A stretch of 64,000 nucleotides of DNA from JBOICV01 sp050740255 (GCA_050740255.1 JBOICV010000106.1:8173-72172); one strand, 5' to 3'. Shown: positions 34,227-41,789, counted from the first letter of the stretch. Program-made: numbers and translations. Notes: generated by a model not told the origin, from the letters alone.

Positions 34227-34551
34227 GGTACGTTCGCTGCAAGACAGTCTTGCAGACGCCACTAAGGCCATGAAGTCGCGCAAGGCGGAGAGGCGCGCGC
34301 ATATTGGTTTTGCGGCACCTGAGTTGCTCTGGCAGGTGCTCACCTTGAAGCGCTGGGAACTACTCAAGGCACTGTGCGGGGTGGGGTCCGTATCCATTCG
34401 CGAAGCGGCCCGGCGCGTCGAACGCGACGTGAAGGCAGTGCATGGCGATATCACTGCCCTGGTTGAGGCAGGGGTCCTCACTCGGACGGGTGCGGGCGTT
34501 GAGTTTCCCTACGATGCGGTGAAGGTGGAGTTTATGTTGAGGGCCGCTTGA
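34207..34551 (+). CDS. tumA: TumA-type winged-helix antitoxin
   Basis: A 114-residue DNA-binding protein. The C-terminal half is a winged helix (SVSIREAARRVERDVKAVH... LVEAGVLTRT), of the HVO_A0114-like group that partners TumE. The N-terminal LEVRSLQDSLADATKAMKS would be the toxin-neutralising part. The ATG at 34207 has GAGGTGG upstream and lies inside the toxin gene. It is expected to bind the palindrome at 33911-33930 and repress the operon. Confidence 0.82.
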   Translation: MKTVVLEVRSLQDSLADATKAMKSRKAERRAHIGFAAPELLWQVLTLKRWELLKALCGVGSVSIREAARRVERDVKAVHGDITALVEAGVLTRTGAGVEFPYDAVKVEFMLRAA

Positions 34552-34598
34552 GTGAGCGGTCATAACCCCAGATGCGGACCGTTCCAAGGTTGCTAATA

Positions 34599-34616
34599 CG
34601 TACGTTATAACGTACG
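34599..34616. promoter_or_regulatory. perfect 18-base palindrome, yefM operator
   Basis: CGTACGTTATAACGTACG is its own reverse complement and ends 22 bases before the yefM ATG. It contains TATAAC, a likely -10 box. Phd/YefM antitoxins bind such palindromes, so this is the presumed autoregulatory site. A GGAGG lies between it and the ATG, so this transcript has a normal leader. Confidence 0.75.
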
Positions 34617-34638
34617 ATATGAATTTGGAGGTCAACGG

Positions 34639-34881
34639 ATGACCACACTGACTGCCAGCGAAGCCCGCGCCAATTTATACCGCCTGCTCGATGAGGCGGC
34701 CGAGACGCACAAGCCTGTCCGCATCACCGGCAAGCGTAATAGCGGCGTGCTGGTGTCCGAGGAAGATTGGGCAGCTATTCAGGAAACGCTTTACCTGCTG
34801 GCGATTCCGGGCATGCGTGCTTCGATCAAGCGAGGGATGAAGGAGCCGCTCAGCAAGGCTGCCAAGGCGCTTGATTGGTGA
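34639..34881 (+). CDS. yefM: Phd/YefM-family antitoxin
   Basis: An 80-residue antitoxin. LTASEARANLYRLLDEAAETH is the family's N-terminal DNA-binding fold and VLVSEEDWAAIQETLYLL the hinge leading to the toxin-binding tail. TTGGAGG precedes the ATG. Its stop codon overlaps the toxin's GTG start (GTGA), the standard coupling of yefM-yoeB. The operator is the palindrome just upstream. Confidence 0.95.
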   Translation: MTTLTASEARANLYRLLDEAAETHKPVRITGKRNSGVLVSEEDWAAIQETLYLLAIPGMRASIKRGMKEPLSKAAKALDW

Positions 34882-35141
34882 GCTGGCGGCTGGCTTACAC
34901 CAAGCAAGCGCAGAAGGATGCCAAAAAACTCAAGGCCGCCGGCCTCAAGGCCAAGGCGCAAGCCCTGCTCGACGTGATCGAGCGCGATCCCTTCGCCAAT
35001 CGGCCGCCTTACGAGAAACTGGTGGGAGACCTGGCGGGCGCATATTCCCGGCGTATCAATATCCAGCACCGTCTCGTCTATCAGGTATACAAGGCCGAGA
35101 AAGTGGTAAAGGTGCTCCGCCTGTGGACGCATTACGAGTAG
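34878..35141 (+). CDS. yoeB: YoeB/Txe-family mRNA-cleaving toxin
   Basis: An 87-residue RelE-superfamily endoribonuclease that cleaves mRNA at the ribosome. The family core is present: PPYEKLVGDLAGAYSRRINIQHRLVYQV, here named only by its key parts (GD/L-x-G-x-x-SRRI and QHRLVY), then the C-terminal LWTHYE in place of the usual RYHY; the catalytic His is kept. The start is the GTG at 34878 inside the antitoxin stop; TTG three bases earlier is an alternative. Confidence 0.94.
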   Translation: MSWRLAYTKQAQKDAKKLKAAGLKAKAQALLDVIERDPFANRPPYEKLVGDLAGAYSRRINIQHRLVYQVYKAEKVVKVLRLWTHYE

Positions 35142-35172
35142 ATTGGGCTGCGGTCGGTTTGGGTCCTCGGTA

Positions 35173-35472
35173 TCAGCTAGCCTGCACCGTCACGCGCAAG
35201 CCCAGTGCGCTCGCCACCTTCATCACCGTAGCGAAGCTCGGATTGCCAGCGCCAGACAGCGCCTTGTACAGTCCCTCGCGTGAAATACCAGTATCGCGCG
35301 CGAGCTGGCTCATGTTGCGTGCGCGGGCGATCACACCCAGTGCGTGGGCAATGAACTCGGAATCGTCGCCGCCTTCTTCCATGACGGCCTCCAGATAAGC
35401 CGCGATGTCTTCCTCGGTCTTCAGGTGTTCCGCCGAATCCCAGCGGGTAAAGGTTTCACGTTTGCGGGCCAT
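35173..35472 (-). CDS. higA: HigA-like addiction-module antidote
   Basis: A 99-residue antitoxin of the addiction-module antidote group. The helix-turn-helix (MSQLARDTGISREGLYKALS) lies at about 54-73 and the family's closing motif FATVMKVASALGLRV follows; the N-terminal arm FTRWDSAEHLKTEEDIAAYL contacts the toxin. AGGAG precedes the ATG, and only three bases separate it from the toxin gene, which comes first. It converges with yoeB, leaving 31 bases between. Confidence 0.93.
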   Translation of the reverse strand: MARKRETFTRWDSAEHLKTEEDIAAYLEAVMEEGGDDSEFIAHALGVIARARNMSQLARDTGISREGLYKALSGAGNPSFATVMKVASALGLRVTVQAS

Positions 35473-35475
35473 AAG

Positions 35476-35772
35476 TCACTCCTGCCAGTCTTTGGCGATG
35501 CGCAGCGCCCTGGCGATGTCGGCATTCTGCGCGCCCTTGTCGCCGCCGCAGAGCAAGATCACCAGCACTCGCTTGCGCATCGTGTAATACACCCGGTAGC
35601 CGGGGCCATAATCAATCTTCATCTCGCACACGCCTCCCGTGAGGGCGCGGTGCTGACCAGGGTTGCCCATTTCCAGTCGGTCAATCCGGGCTTGAATCCG
35701 ACGGCTGGCCTGTCGGTCACGGAGCGATCTGAACCAGGCATTAAAAGTGGCGCTCTGGATGATCTCAAACAT
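35476..35772 (-). CDS. higB: HigB/RelE-family toxin
   Basis: A 98-residue toxin of the RelE/ParE superfamily, the killer-protein partner of the antidote downstream. Typical blocks are FNAWFRSLRDRQASRRIQAR, MKIDYGPGYRVYYT and VLVILLCGGDKGAQNADI. It should cut mRNA on the ribosome. The ATG at 35772 has no ribosome binding site. The predicted start of transcription falls on its A, so the mRNA is probably leaderless. Confidence 0.94.
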   Translation of the reverse strand: MFEIIQSATFNAWFRSLRDRQASRRIQARIDRLEMGNPGQHRALTGGVCEMKIDYGPGYRVYYTMRKRVLVILLCGGDKGAQNADIARALRIAKDWQE

Positions 35773-35773
35773 G

Positions 35774-35818
35774 TGTTAATTGTAGTTGACAGCATCTATT
35801 TGTCAACTACGGTTAACA
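35774..35818 (-). promoter_or_regulatory. higBA promoter with 45-base two-tier palindromic operator
   Basis: On the - strand TTGACA (35806-35801), 16 bases, TACAAT (35784-35779). Inner arms GTAGTTGACA (35782-35791) and TGTCAACTAC (35801-35810) are perfect, 9 bases apart. Outer arms TGTTAA (35774-35779) and TTAACA (35813-35818) are also perfect and symmetric. The palindrome covers both promoter boxes. Confidence 0.78.
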
Positions 35819-35844
35819 GTCTGGGTCTGCAGGCGTTGCAAACG

Positions 35845-37932
35845 TCAGAATGAGTAGCGCAGGTTGAGGGACAGATTATCGCGGTCGCTGCGCAGATTGT
35901 TCTTGCCGGCCCCGGTGAATAGCATGTACTGGATGCCGGCTACGAGATCGGGCGTGAACTCGGCTTCGAGCACGCCGACCAGGATCTTGCGGTCCTTCAC
36001 ATAGTTGTCAATCGTGCTGGGCGAAATGCCGCTGATGTCGTGGAACAGCACGAAGGTTGGGTACAGATTGATGCCGCGGTACACGTCGTTGTAGGTGAAT
36101 CGAACCAGTGAGCGATAACCCCAGGACGTATCGGTCGCGAAACCCTGTGTCTGTTGCGTGGGATTGATGCGGCCTGAATCGGGCTGGCCGTTGGGCGCGC
36201 CGGTGCCGTCGGCGCCGGGGCTCAGATGGGTGCGCTCACCCGTACCCTCGAACTGCAGCACGTTCAGCGGCGGCAGATCCTCAACATGCGTCACCCCTGC
36301 CTCGACTAGCAGGATGATCTGATCGGCGCGCAGCGGATTGGACGCGCCGAAGGTGCGTAGTCCACTGAGAACCAATTGACCGACGGGCAGGCGTTCGTAT
36401 CCACGCAGAAGCTGGTTCGGCTGAATCTTTACGCCGCGATAAGCGCTGAGGAAGTCCGGCGCCGCGTGTCCCTCGCCGGGAATCGTGAACGGCGCGTCGA
36501 GGCCGATCAGTCCGACGTCGGCGGGTACCGGGATATCCTCGCTTGGGAAGGCCGGTGACAGGCCTGCGAAAATCACGTCGGTGAGATGCACCTGTAATGG
36601 CATGTTGGGGCGATAGGCATATTCACCGGCCACGGCCCAGTCGCTGATGCTGGTGTTGAAACTGACGCCATACATCTGGATGTCTTCCGGATAATCGAGG
36701 AAGGGGCGGAGCGTATCCACCGGCAGCGGTTCGCGTCCGAGCGGATTTATCGCGCTGTTGAAACCTGCGCAGGCCACGAAGGCCGCGACAAAGGTATTGA
36801 CCGCGGCGTCGCGGGTGCAGGACGCATCCGCGGTAATGGCGCTCAGATAGGGCAGACGGCTGTGGTAGTTGAGCGCGTAGAAACCCAGCTCGGTGCCGTT
36901 ATTCAGGTTCTCGGCGTAATACTTGAGCTGTGCGCCGTACTGACCGCCATCCGTGGGATAACCAAACTTCCGGTCGAGTACGAGGGCGGTGCGGGTGGAC
37001 TGGCTGATCGTGCTGGCCAGGCCGGCGGGCTGGAACTGGCGGTCAGGATCTTCGGCAAAGTTGCCCAGTCCCAGAATGAAGTATTCACCGCCGCCGGCGA
37101 CGTCGTTGATCGAGAAAAAGCTGCCGGCGGGATCCGGAATGACGGGTGCCCAGCCGTACTGGTAGAAACCTTCAACCGAAATTTTTTCGCTCAATTCCGC
37201 GCCCAGGCTGATCATGGGTTCCGGCCGCAGCGCCTCGCTGAGTTGGAACCCAGGCATGCGCGCGACACTCGCATCGGGCGGATTGATGACGTTGAGGGTG
37301 TTGAACAAGGTCAGGCTGGATTCACCCCAGTTGATGAGCTGGTTGCCCAGCGTCACCGTCACGTCGGTGTCGGCGATGGGGACGATGGTCGAGACATAGG
37401 CTTCGCGCAACTTGGCGCCCTCGCCGAACTGTTCCGCGATGCGGCCAGGCCGGCGGGTCTCGGCCGGCTGGAATCTGGTGTTGTTGTGTGTCTCGTCAAA
37501 ATCGTTGTTTATCGGATCGTAGAAGAAAATGCCACGCAGTTTGGCCGAGAACTTGCCGTACTCAAGCCCCAGGGTCGGTGTCAGTTTGCTGGTCGCCGCG
37601 ATCACGTCGCCGCGCTGGTAGTTCATGTTGCCGTTGTCACCATTCGCCCCGCTGAGCGAGCCGCGCGCATTGACCAGTCGCTGGTTGGGCGCAGGGTCAC
37701 CCGCGAGCGACATGCAGTCGTCGGCGGTGCACAGGTCTTGCTGGCCGGGTACGTTGAGTTTGCCCAGCAGGTCGATATTGGGCTCCTGCATGCGCCAGGC
37801 CGCGCCCACCGTCACCAGGCCAGTGAGATTGAGTTTCAGGTCGCCGGCTGACCACTCGAGATTCTGCGCGTGCAATAACTGGGCGTGGCCGCACACCAGC
37901 ATTGCCAATCCAGCTCCCAGAATCTTGCGCAT
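35845..37932 (-). CDS. DUF1302-family outer-membrane protein
   Basis: A 695-residue beta-barrel-type protein of the DUF1302 family. A signal peptide ends near residue 22 (HAQLLHAQ). Family features include LTGLVTVGAAWRMQ near the N-terminus, NYQRGDVI and LGNQLINWGESSL. The protein ends in LRYSF, with the terminal Phe that outer-membrane proteins need for BAM insertion. DUF1302 genes are often found with lipid, sterol or hydrocarbon degradation and may act in uptake of hydrophobic compounds. Its promoter carries the TGTCC-type element shared with two GST-like genes, so the AraC regulator nearby probably controls it. Confidence 0.9.
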   Translation of the reverse strand: MRKILGAGLAMLVCGHAQLLHAQNLEWSAGDLKLNLTGLVTVGAAWRMQEPNIDLLGKLNVPGQQDLCTADDCMSLAGDPAPNQRLVNARGSLSGANGDNGNMNYQRGDVIAATSKLTPTLGLEYGKFSAKLRGIFFYDPINNDFDETHNNTRFQPAETRRPGRIAEQFGEGAKLREAYVSTIVPIADTDVTVTLGNQLINWGESSLTLFNTLNVINPPDASVARMPGFQLSEALRPEPMISLGAELSEKISVEGFYQYGWAPVIPDPAGSFFSINDVAGGGEYFILGLGNFAEDPDRQFQPAGLASTISQSTRTALVLDRKFGYPTDGGQYGAQLKYYAENLNNGTELGFYALNYHSRLPYLSAITADASCTRDAAVNTFVAAFVACAGFNSAINPLGREPLPVDTLRPFLDYPEDIQMYGVSFNTSISDWAVAGEYAYRPNMPLQVHLTDVIFAGLSPAFPSEDIPVPADVGLIGLDAPFTIPGEGHAAPDFLSAYRGVKIQPNQLLRGYERLPVGQLVLSGLRTFGASNPLRADQIILLVEAGVTHVEDLPPLNVLQFEGTGERTHLSPGADGTGAPNGQPDSGRINPTQQTQGFATDTSWGYRSLVRFTYNDVYRGINLYPTFVLFHDISGISPSTIDNYVKDRKILVGVLEAEFTPDLVAGIQYMLFTGAGKNNLRSDRDNLSLNLRYSF

Positions 37933-37958
37933 CGCGAGCCCCCGTTTGTCCGAGGGAT

Positions 37959-38001
37959 ACGCTAGGTGCAGACGACTTGGGAATCTTTGCCGTACCGGAC
38001 A
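37959..38001 (-). promoter_or_regulatory. AraC-type regulated promoter 1 (DUF1302 gene)
   Basis: Reading leftward: TGTCC-GGTACG-GCAAAGATTC (38001-37981), 16 bases, then TAGCGT (37964-37959), 26 bases before the ATG at 37932. The same layout occurs at 39200-39242 and 40352-40394. The second half of the site lies where the -35 box should be, as in promoters activated by AraC proteins. Confidence 0.75.
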
Positions 38002-38033
38002 GATTATGTGCGCAGCGGGACAGGGATCCGCAC

Positions 38034-39149
38034 TCAGGCGGCGGACTTCTCCGGTGCGACGCGCAGCGCCATCCGCTTGAGGCGCGGAATCTCAAGTGCC
38101 AGCAGTCGTTCACCGCCGAGTGCCTTGAGCCAGGATCTCACCGCCGCCTGTTCCTGTGGATTCATTTGCTTGTACACATCCAGCGCGCGTTGCGCCATCC
38201 ACAGCGTGTAGGGCAGCGCCGCGCGGCGAAAGCGCTTTTCCCCCATCGGAAATTCGATGAAGCCGAGCCCGCGCGGAATCGGGCGGCCGTCGTCCGGGTG
38301 CTTGGGCAGATAGGCGCGCACTTTGCCGATGATGCCTTCGAGCATCGGGATGAACTCGCGGAAGATCGCCTGAAACACGGGTATCAGCGATTCGGGAATG
38401 CGATCGCCCGGCAGGAAGGTGCCGGAGCAGGGTTGCGCTGGTTCCGCCATCCGGTCAATCCAGGCACGCAGATGCCGGCGCGGATCCACCATGTGCTTTT
38501 TCGGCCAGGGATCGCGGCCGAGATGGCCGTACATGGTTCCTACCAACCCGAAATCGCCGAGTGAGGGTTTGTCGCCAAACAGGAACGGGACTTGTGCGAA
38601 ATGCTGGTCGAGCAGGTCCAGCATGTTGTGCGCCCACGTTTCCATGATCGCGAACTGCTCCGGCACGATGCCGACATTCGGCTTGTGCTGGCGCATCTGG
38701 TTGGCGGCCGTGGCGACAACACGATTCTTCAGAAAGCGCGGAAATCCCGGCAGCAGATGATCGCCGCCCTCGCGTTCGAACAGCGCATAGTTTTCCGGGT
38801 AGCTCCAGCGCGTGTGCATGGCGATGGGAATCCACCATTCGTCGCCCCATAGCTCCATCACATAGCTGGCGAAGCGTTGCACGGGTGTGGCGGGAATCAC
38901 GGATCCGTTCGGGAAACGCTGCTCCAGTTCGTCCATGATCGCGCTGGTGTCCTGCAACCACTCACCCTCGGGCGTAACCACCACCGGCATCACCGCCGCG
39001 CCGGTTTTCTTCTTGATGCGCACCGAGAAGCTGTAGAGGTCAATCGGCTTCTCGACGTAGGGGATGCCCTTGTAGCGCAGATAGCAGCGAGTCTTGCCGC
39101 TGAAGTAGGACAGATGCCAGGCGTAAAGAACGTAGGGCTTATTGGCCAT
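38034..39149 (-). CDS. long GST-like (thioredoxin-fold) protein, copy 1
   Basis: A 371-residue protein, well above the usual 200-230 of a GST. The N-terminal domain resembles GST domain 1: WHLSYFSGKTRCYLRYKGIPY, then a proline in AAVMPVVVTPEGEWLQDTSAI (cis-Pro and Ser of the glutathione site). A helical domain follows with FGDKPSLGDFGLVG, the helix-6 box of GSTs. The last 130 residues have no GST counterpart. I start at the ATG at 39149. It is similar over its length to the gene at 40596 and lies 101 bases upstream of the DUF1302 gene on the same strand. Promoter 2 drives it. The substrate is unknown. Confidence 0.87.
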   Translation of the reverse strand: MANKPYVLYAWHLSYFSGKTRCYLRYKGIPYVEKPIDLYSFSVRIKKKTGAAVMPVVVTPEGEWLQDTSAIMDELEQRFPNGSVIPATPVQRFASYVMELWGDEWWIPIAMHTRWSYPENYALFEREGGDHLLPGFPRFLKNRVVATAANQMRQHKPNVGIVPEQFAIMETWAHNMLDLLDQHFAQVPFLFGDKPSLGDFGLVGTMYGHLGRDPWPKKHMVDPRRHLRAWIDRMAEPAQPCSGTFLPGDRIPESLIPVFQAIFREFIPMLEGIIGKVRAYLPKHPDDGRPIPRGLGFIEFPMGEKRFRRAALPYTLWMAQRALDVYKQMNPQEQAAVRSWLKALGGERLLALEIPRLKRMALRVAPEKSAA

Positions 39150-39199
39150 GTGCAAGCTTCCGGAGTGATGAATTTGAGTGGGCTGGTGCAGCGAACATC

Positions 39200-39242
39200 A
39201 CGCTAGGACGCCCCGGTCTGATAGTCTTTGCTTTGGAGGACA
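39200..39242 (-). promoter_or_regulatory. AraC-type regulated promoter 2 (GST-like copy 1)
   Basis: Reading leftward: TGTCC-TCCAAA-GCAAAGACTA (39242-39222), 16 bases, TAGCGT (39205-39200), 50 bases before the ATG at 39149. It lies in the gap between the GST-like gene and the divergent araC-type gene. It keeps both half-sites and the -10 box of promoter 1 but differs in the middle, which supports conservation by function. Confidence 0.75.
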
Positions 39243-39314
39243 AGTTGTAGTCGCCTCGGGACAGCCCCGAGCTGCGCGCAACGGCGCTCCCAATGTCGAA
39301 CGATAGGCCCACTC

Positions 39315-40322
39315 ATGGCTAGAGAAGCCACCACGCTGAATACCTGGGCCATCTGCATTGCGCAAGCCCTGGAGGTGCGCGGCATTAAAAGCGTGAGTCT
39401 GTTCGCAGAGGCGGGGCTCGACCCGGCAATTCTGCGCGACGCCAACGGTCGCTATCCGGTTAGCCGCATGGTGAAGTTGTGGAAGCTGGCGGTGCAGGCT
39501 ACGGGCGATCCTTGCTTCGGCTTGCGTGCAGCCGAGTATGTGCAGCCTGCGACCTTTCACAGTCTCGGCCTGGCGGTGCTGGCGAGTCAGTCGCTGGAAG
39601 ATGCGCTGCGCCGCGGCGCGCGCTTCTCGCGCATCGTGAGCAACGCGGTGGACGTGACCGTGGAAGAAACTCCCGACGGCGTCAAACAGGGCGTGCGTTT
39701 CCGCGATGACATTCCGCCGGTGGACGAAGCCATAGATTTGTTCATGGCGGCGACGCTGAAGATGGGGCATCTGTTGACGGGCGGCACGGTGCAGCCGCTG
39801 CACATCAAATTCTGCCGTCGCGCAACGCCAGAGATGGATCTCGAATTTCGCGCGTTTTTCATGACACCGATCGAGTTCGGCGCGTCTGAAAATTCATTCA
39901 TGATCTCGACCGAACTGGCGCGGCGGCCGCTGCCGATGGCCAATCCGGGACTGGCGCGGCAGAACGATCAGGTGGTGATGGAATATCTGGCGCGCTTCGA
40001 TGGTGCCCGGGTCGCGGAAAAGGTGCGCGCCGAACTGATTTCGCGCCTGGCAGCCGGCGAGCCTTCCCGCGGCGAGATCGCCAGCTCACTGCATCTGTCC
40101 GAGAAGACTTTGCAGCGCAGGCTGAAGGACGAGGACACCAGCTATCAGCAGATTCTGGAAGAAACCCGCCGCGAATTGGCGCAACAGTATCTGCGCGAAG
40201 GGCGCGCGTCAGTGTGTGAGGTGACCTTCCGCCTGGGCTTCTCCGATCAAAGCAGCTTCACGCGCGCGTTCAAGCGCTGGACGGGTGTGGCCCCCGGCGA
40301 GTTCCGCGGGCTTGCTGCCTGA
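39315..40322 (+). CDS. AraC-family transcriptional regulator (arabinose-binding-like N-domain)
   Basis: A 335-residue regulator. The N-terminal 200 residues match the OruR/VirS-type ligand domain (GLDPAILRDANGRYPVSRMVKLW, FHSLGLAVLASQSLEDALRR). The C-terminal AraC DNA-binding domain (about 235-335) has two helix-turn-helices: ASSLHLSEKTLQRRLKDE and VCEVTFRLGFSDQSSFTRAF. The ATG at 39315 marks where family similarity begins; the longer frame is not conserved-looking. Three identical-layout promoters flank it, for the DUF1302 gene, GST copy 1 and the 63-residue ORF/GST copy 2. The inducer is unknown; a hydrophobic carboxylic acid would fit the targets (inference). Confidence 0.94.
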   Translation: MAREATTLNTWAICIAQALEVRGIKSVSLFAEAGLDPAILRDANGRYPVSRMVKLWKLAVQATGDPCFGLRAAEYVQPATFHSLGLAVLASQSLEDALRRGARFSRIVSNAVDVTVEETPDGVKQGVRFRDDIPPVDEAIDLFMAATLKMGHLLTGGTVQPLHIKFCRRATPEMDLEFRAFFMTPIEFGASENSFMISTELARRPLPMANPGLARQNDQVVMEYLARFDGARVAEKVRAELISRLAAGEPSRGEIASSLHLSEKTLQRRLKDEDTSYQQILEETRRELAQQYLREGRASVCEVTFRLGFSDQSSFTRAFKRWTGVAPGEFRGLAA

Positions 40323-40351
40323 GTGTGGTCTGACCGCCGACGCCCAAGAAA

Positions 40352-40394
40352 TGTCCGGCACGGTCAAGATTCAACACCCGTACATGCTTAGCCT
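40352..40394 (+). promoter_or_regulatory. AraC-type regulated promoter 3 (63-aa ORF / GST-like copy 2)
   Basis: Reading rightward: TGTCC-GGCACG-GTCAAGATTC (40352-40372), 16 bases, TAGCCT (40389-40394), 29 bases before the ATG at 40424. It matches promoter 1 at 18 of 21 site positions. Its position supports the small ORF at 40424 as the first gene of the transcript. Confidence 0.75.
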
Positions 40395-40423
40395 AAAGAG
40401 CATCCTCCCAATGAGAATGCGGA

Positions 40424-40615
40424 ATGGGCAACAAACGGCGCAAAAAGCGAGCGAAACAGGCGAGCCGTCTCGCACTGGCCGGCTTGGGATTGCTGCTCGC
40501 GGGTACCGTTCTGGCGAGCGCACCTGCGCGTCCGCCTGGCCGCAGCCCTGAGATGAACGATACGCGCGCCGCTGCATCCGAGCGTCATCGCCAGCATGGT
40601 AACAAGCAGAGCTAA
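40424..40615 (+). CDS. 63-residue single-pass membrane or secreted protein
   Basis: Begins with a very basic MGNKRRKKRAKQASR, then one hydrophobic stretch (about 16-33, LALAGLGLLLAGTVLASA) and a polar tail. It could be an uncleaved anchor or a signal peptide with a short mature part. No family is recognised. Two facts support it as real: the third AraC-type promoter points at it with a spacing like that of the DUF1302 gene, and its stop overlaps the start of the GST-like gene by 20 bases, which suggests coupling. Confidence 0.5.
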   Translation: MGNKRRKKRAKQASRLALAGLGLLLAGTVLASAPARPPGRSPEMNDTRAAASERHRQHGNKQS

Positions 40616-41789
40616 GGTGAACGTCACGCAGACCGCTGGCGCCGAATACACGCTGTATCTGATGTACATCTCCTACTTCAGCGGGAAGATGCAGGCCTAT
40701 CTGCGCTACAAGGAGGTTCCGCATCGCTGCGTGGAACTGAAATGGGTGGAGATGGTTAACATCCTCTATCCGAACACCGGACTGATGAAGGTGCCGGTGG
40801 TGCGCACGCCGGAGGGCGAGTGGTTGCAGGACAGTACACCGATGATTGATTGGTTCGAACGGCGCTTCCCAGATGGCGCTGTTCTGCCCACGGACCCGTT
40901 GCAGAATTTCTTTTCCCGCCTGTTGGAAGATTACGCCGACGAATGGCTCTGGCGCCCGGCGCTGCACTATCGCTGGAGCTACCCCACGGACGCGAAAGCG
41001 TTGAGCTGGCGCTTCGCGTACAGCTTTCTGTCCGACATGCCGCTGCCCAAAGCCATCACCGCACTCAATATTCGCCAGCGGCAAATGCGAATCTACGTCA
41101 AAGGCGATGGTGTGAGTGCCGCGACGCGAGCGCATGTTGAGAACATCTATCTGCACACCCTGGATCGCCTGCAGGCCATCTTCGAACGACAGAACTTTCT
41201 GCTGGGCGGTAAGCCCAGTCTTGCTGACTTCGGCTTCTTCGCTTCAATGTTCCGCCACTTCAGCCAGGACCCGACGCCGGCGCAGATCATGCAGGAGCGT
41301 GCGCCGGCGGTGAACGAGTGGGTGGCGCGCTTGTGGAATGCGCGTCACTCGATCTCGACGGGCGAGTGGGTCGCGCCAGGCAGTCTGCCGGAGGCTTGGA
41401 TCCCCATCCTGCGCGATATCGGGGAAAGCTATCTGCCTTATCTGCACGCCAATGCCTGCGCCTGGCGGGCACGGCAGCCGCGCTTCGATTACTCGGTGCA
41501 AGGCGTGGATTATCGGCGCTTACCGACGGTGCAATACCGGGTCTGGTGTCGTGAGCGCTTGCAGCAGCATTTCAAGGCCTTGCCGGCTGACGCTCAGCCA
41601 CCAGTACAAAAAGTGCTCGAGCAGCACGGCTGCTGGGCACCCCTGTGGGCGGACGGTGAAATTCCCTCAAGACTGCATACCGGCACGCACCCCCCAACGT
41701 GCATACCGAAACCGGCTGGCGGGCTGCAGAAACTCCTGCTGTACTTCACCGGTACCCACTGGCATGTACCTTTCAGCCGGGGCAATTGA
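40596..41789 (+). CDS. long GST-like (thioredoxin-fold) protein, copy 2
   Basis: A 397-residue relative of the protein at 38034-39149: YISYFSGKMQAYLRYKEVPH, MKVPVVRTPEGEWLQDSTPMIDWFERRFPDG (named in parts: cis-Pro VPVV and Asp-Ser of the glutathione site) and LGGKPSLADFGFF correspond segment by segment. It too has a long C-terminal extension. The start is either ATG at 40596 or GTG at 40617, directly after the stop of the small ORF; neither has a strong ribosome binding site. A cysteine-poor active site with Ser in SYFSGK suggests a Ser-type GST, if it binds glutathione at all. Confidence 0.87.
   Translation: MVTSRAKVNVTQTAGAEYTLYLMYISYFSGKMQAYLRYKEVPHRCVELKWVEMVNILYPNTGLMKVPVVRTPEGEWLQDSTPMIDWFERRFPDGAVLPTDPLQNFFSRLLEDYADEWLWRPALHYRWSYPTDAKALSWRFAYSFLSDMPLPKAITALNIRQRQMRIYVKGDGVSAATRAHVENIYLHTLDRLQAIFERQNFLLGGKPSLADFGFFASMFRHFSQDPTPAQIMQERAPAVNEWVARLWNARHSISTGEWVAPGSLPEAWIPILRDIGESYLPYLHANACAWRARQPRFDYSVQGVDYRRLPTVQYRVWCRERLQQHFKALPADAQPPVQKVLEQHGCWAPLWADGEIPSRLHTGTHPPTCIPKPAGGLQKLLLYFTGTHWHVPFSRGN

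Noticed and set aside
33867..34481. 204-codon - strand ORF over the tumE/tumA pair
   Set aside because: TumE and TumA on the + strand have family motifs, a promoter and an operator; the antisense frame has none.
36862..37851. 329-codon open frame on the + strand
   Set aside because: Antisense to the DUF1302 gene, which has a signal peptide and a terminal Phe.
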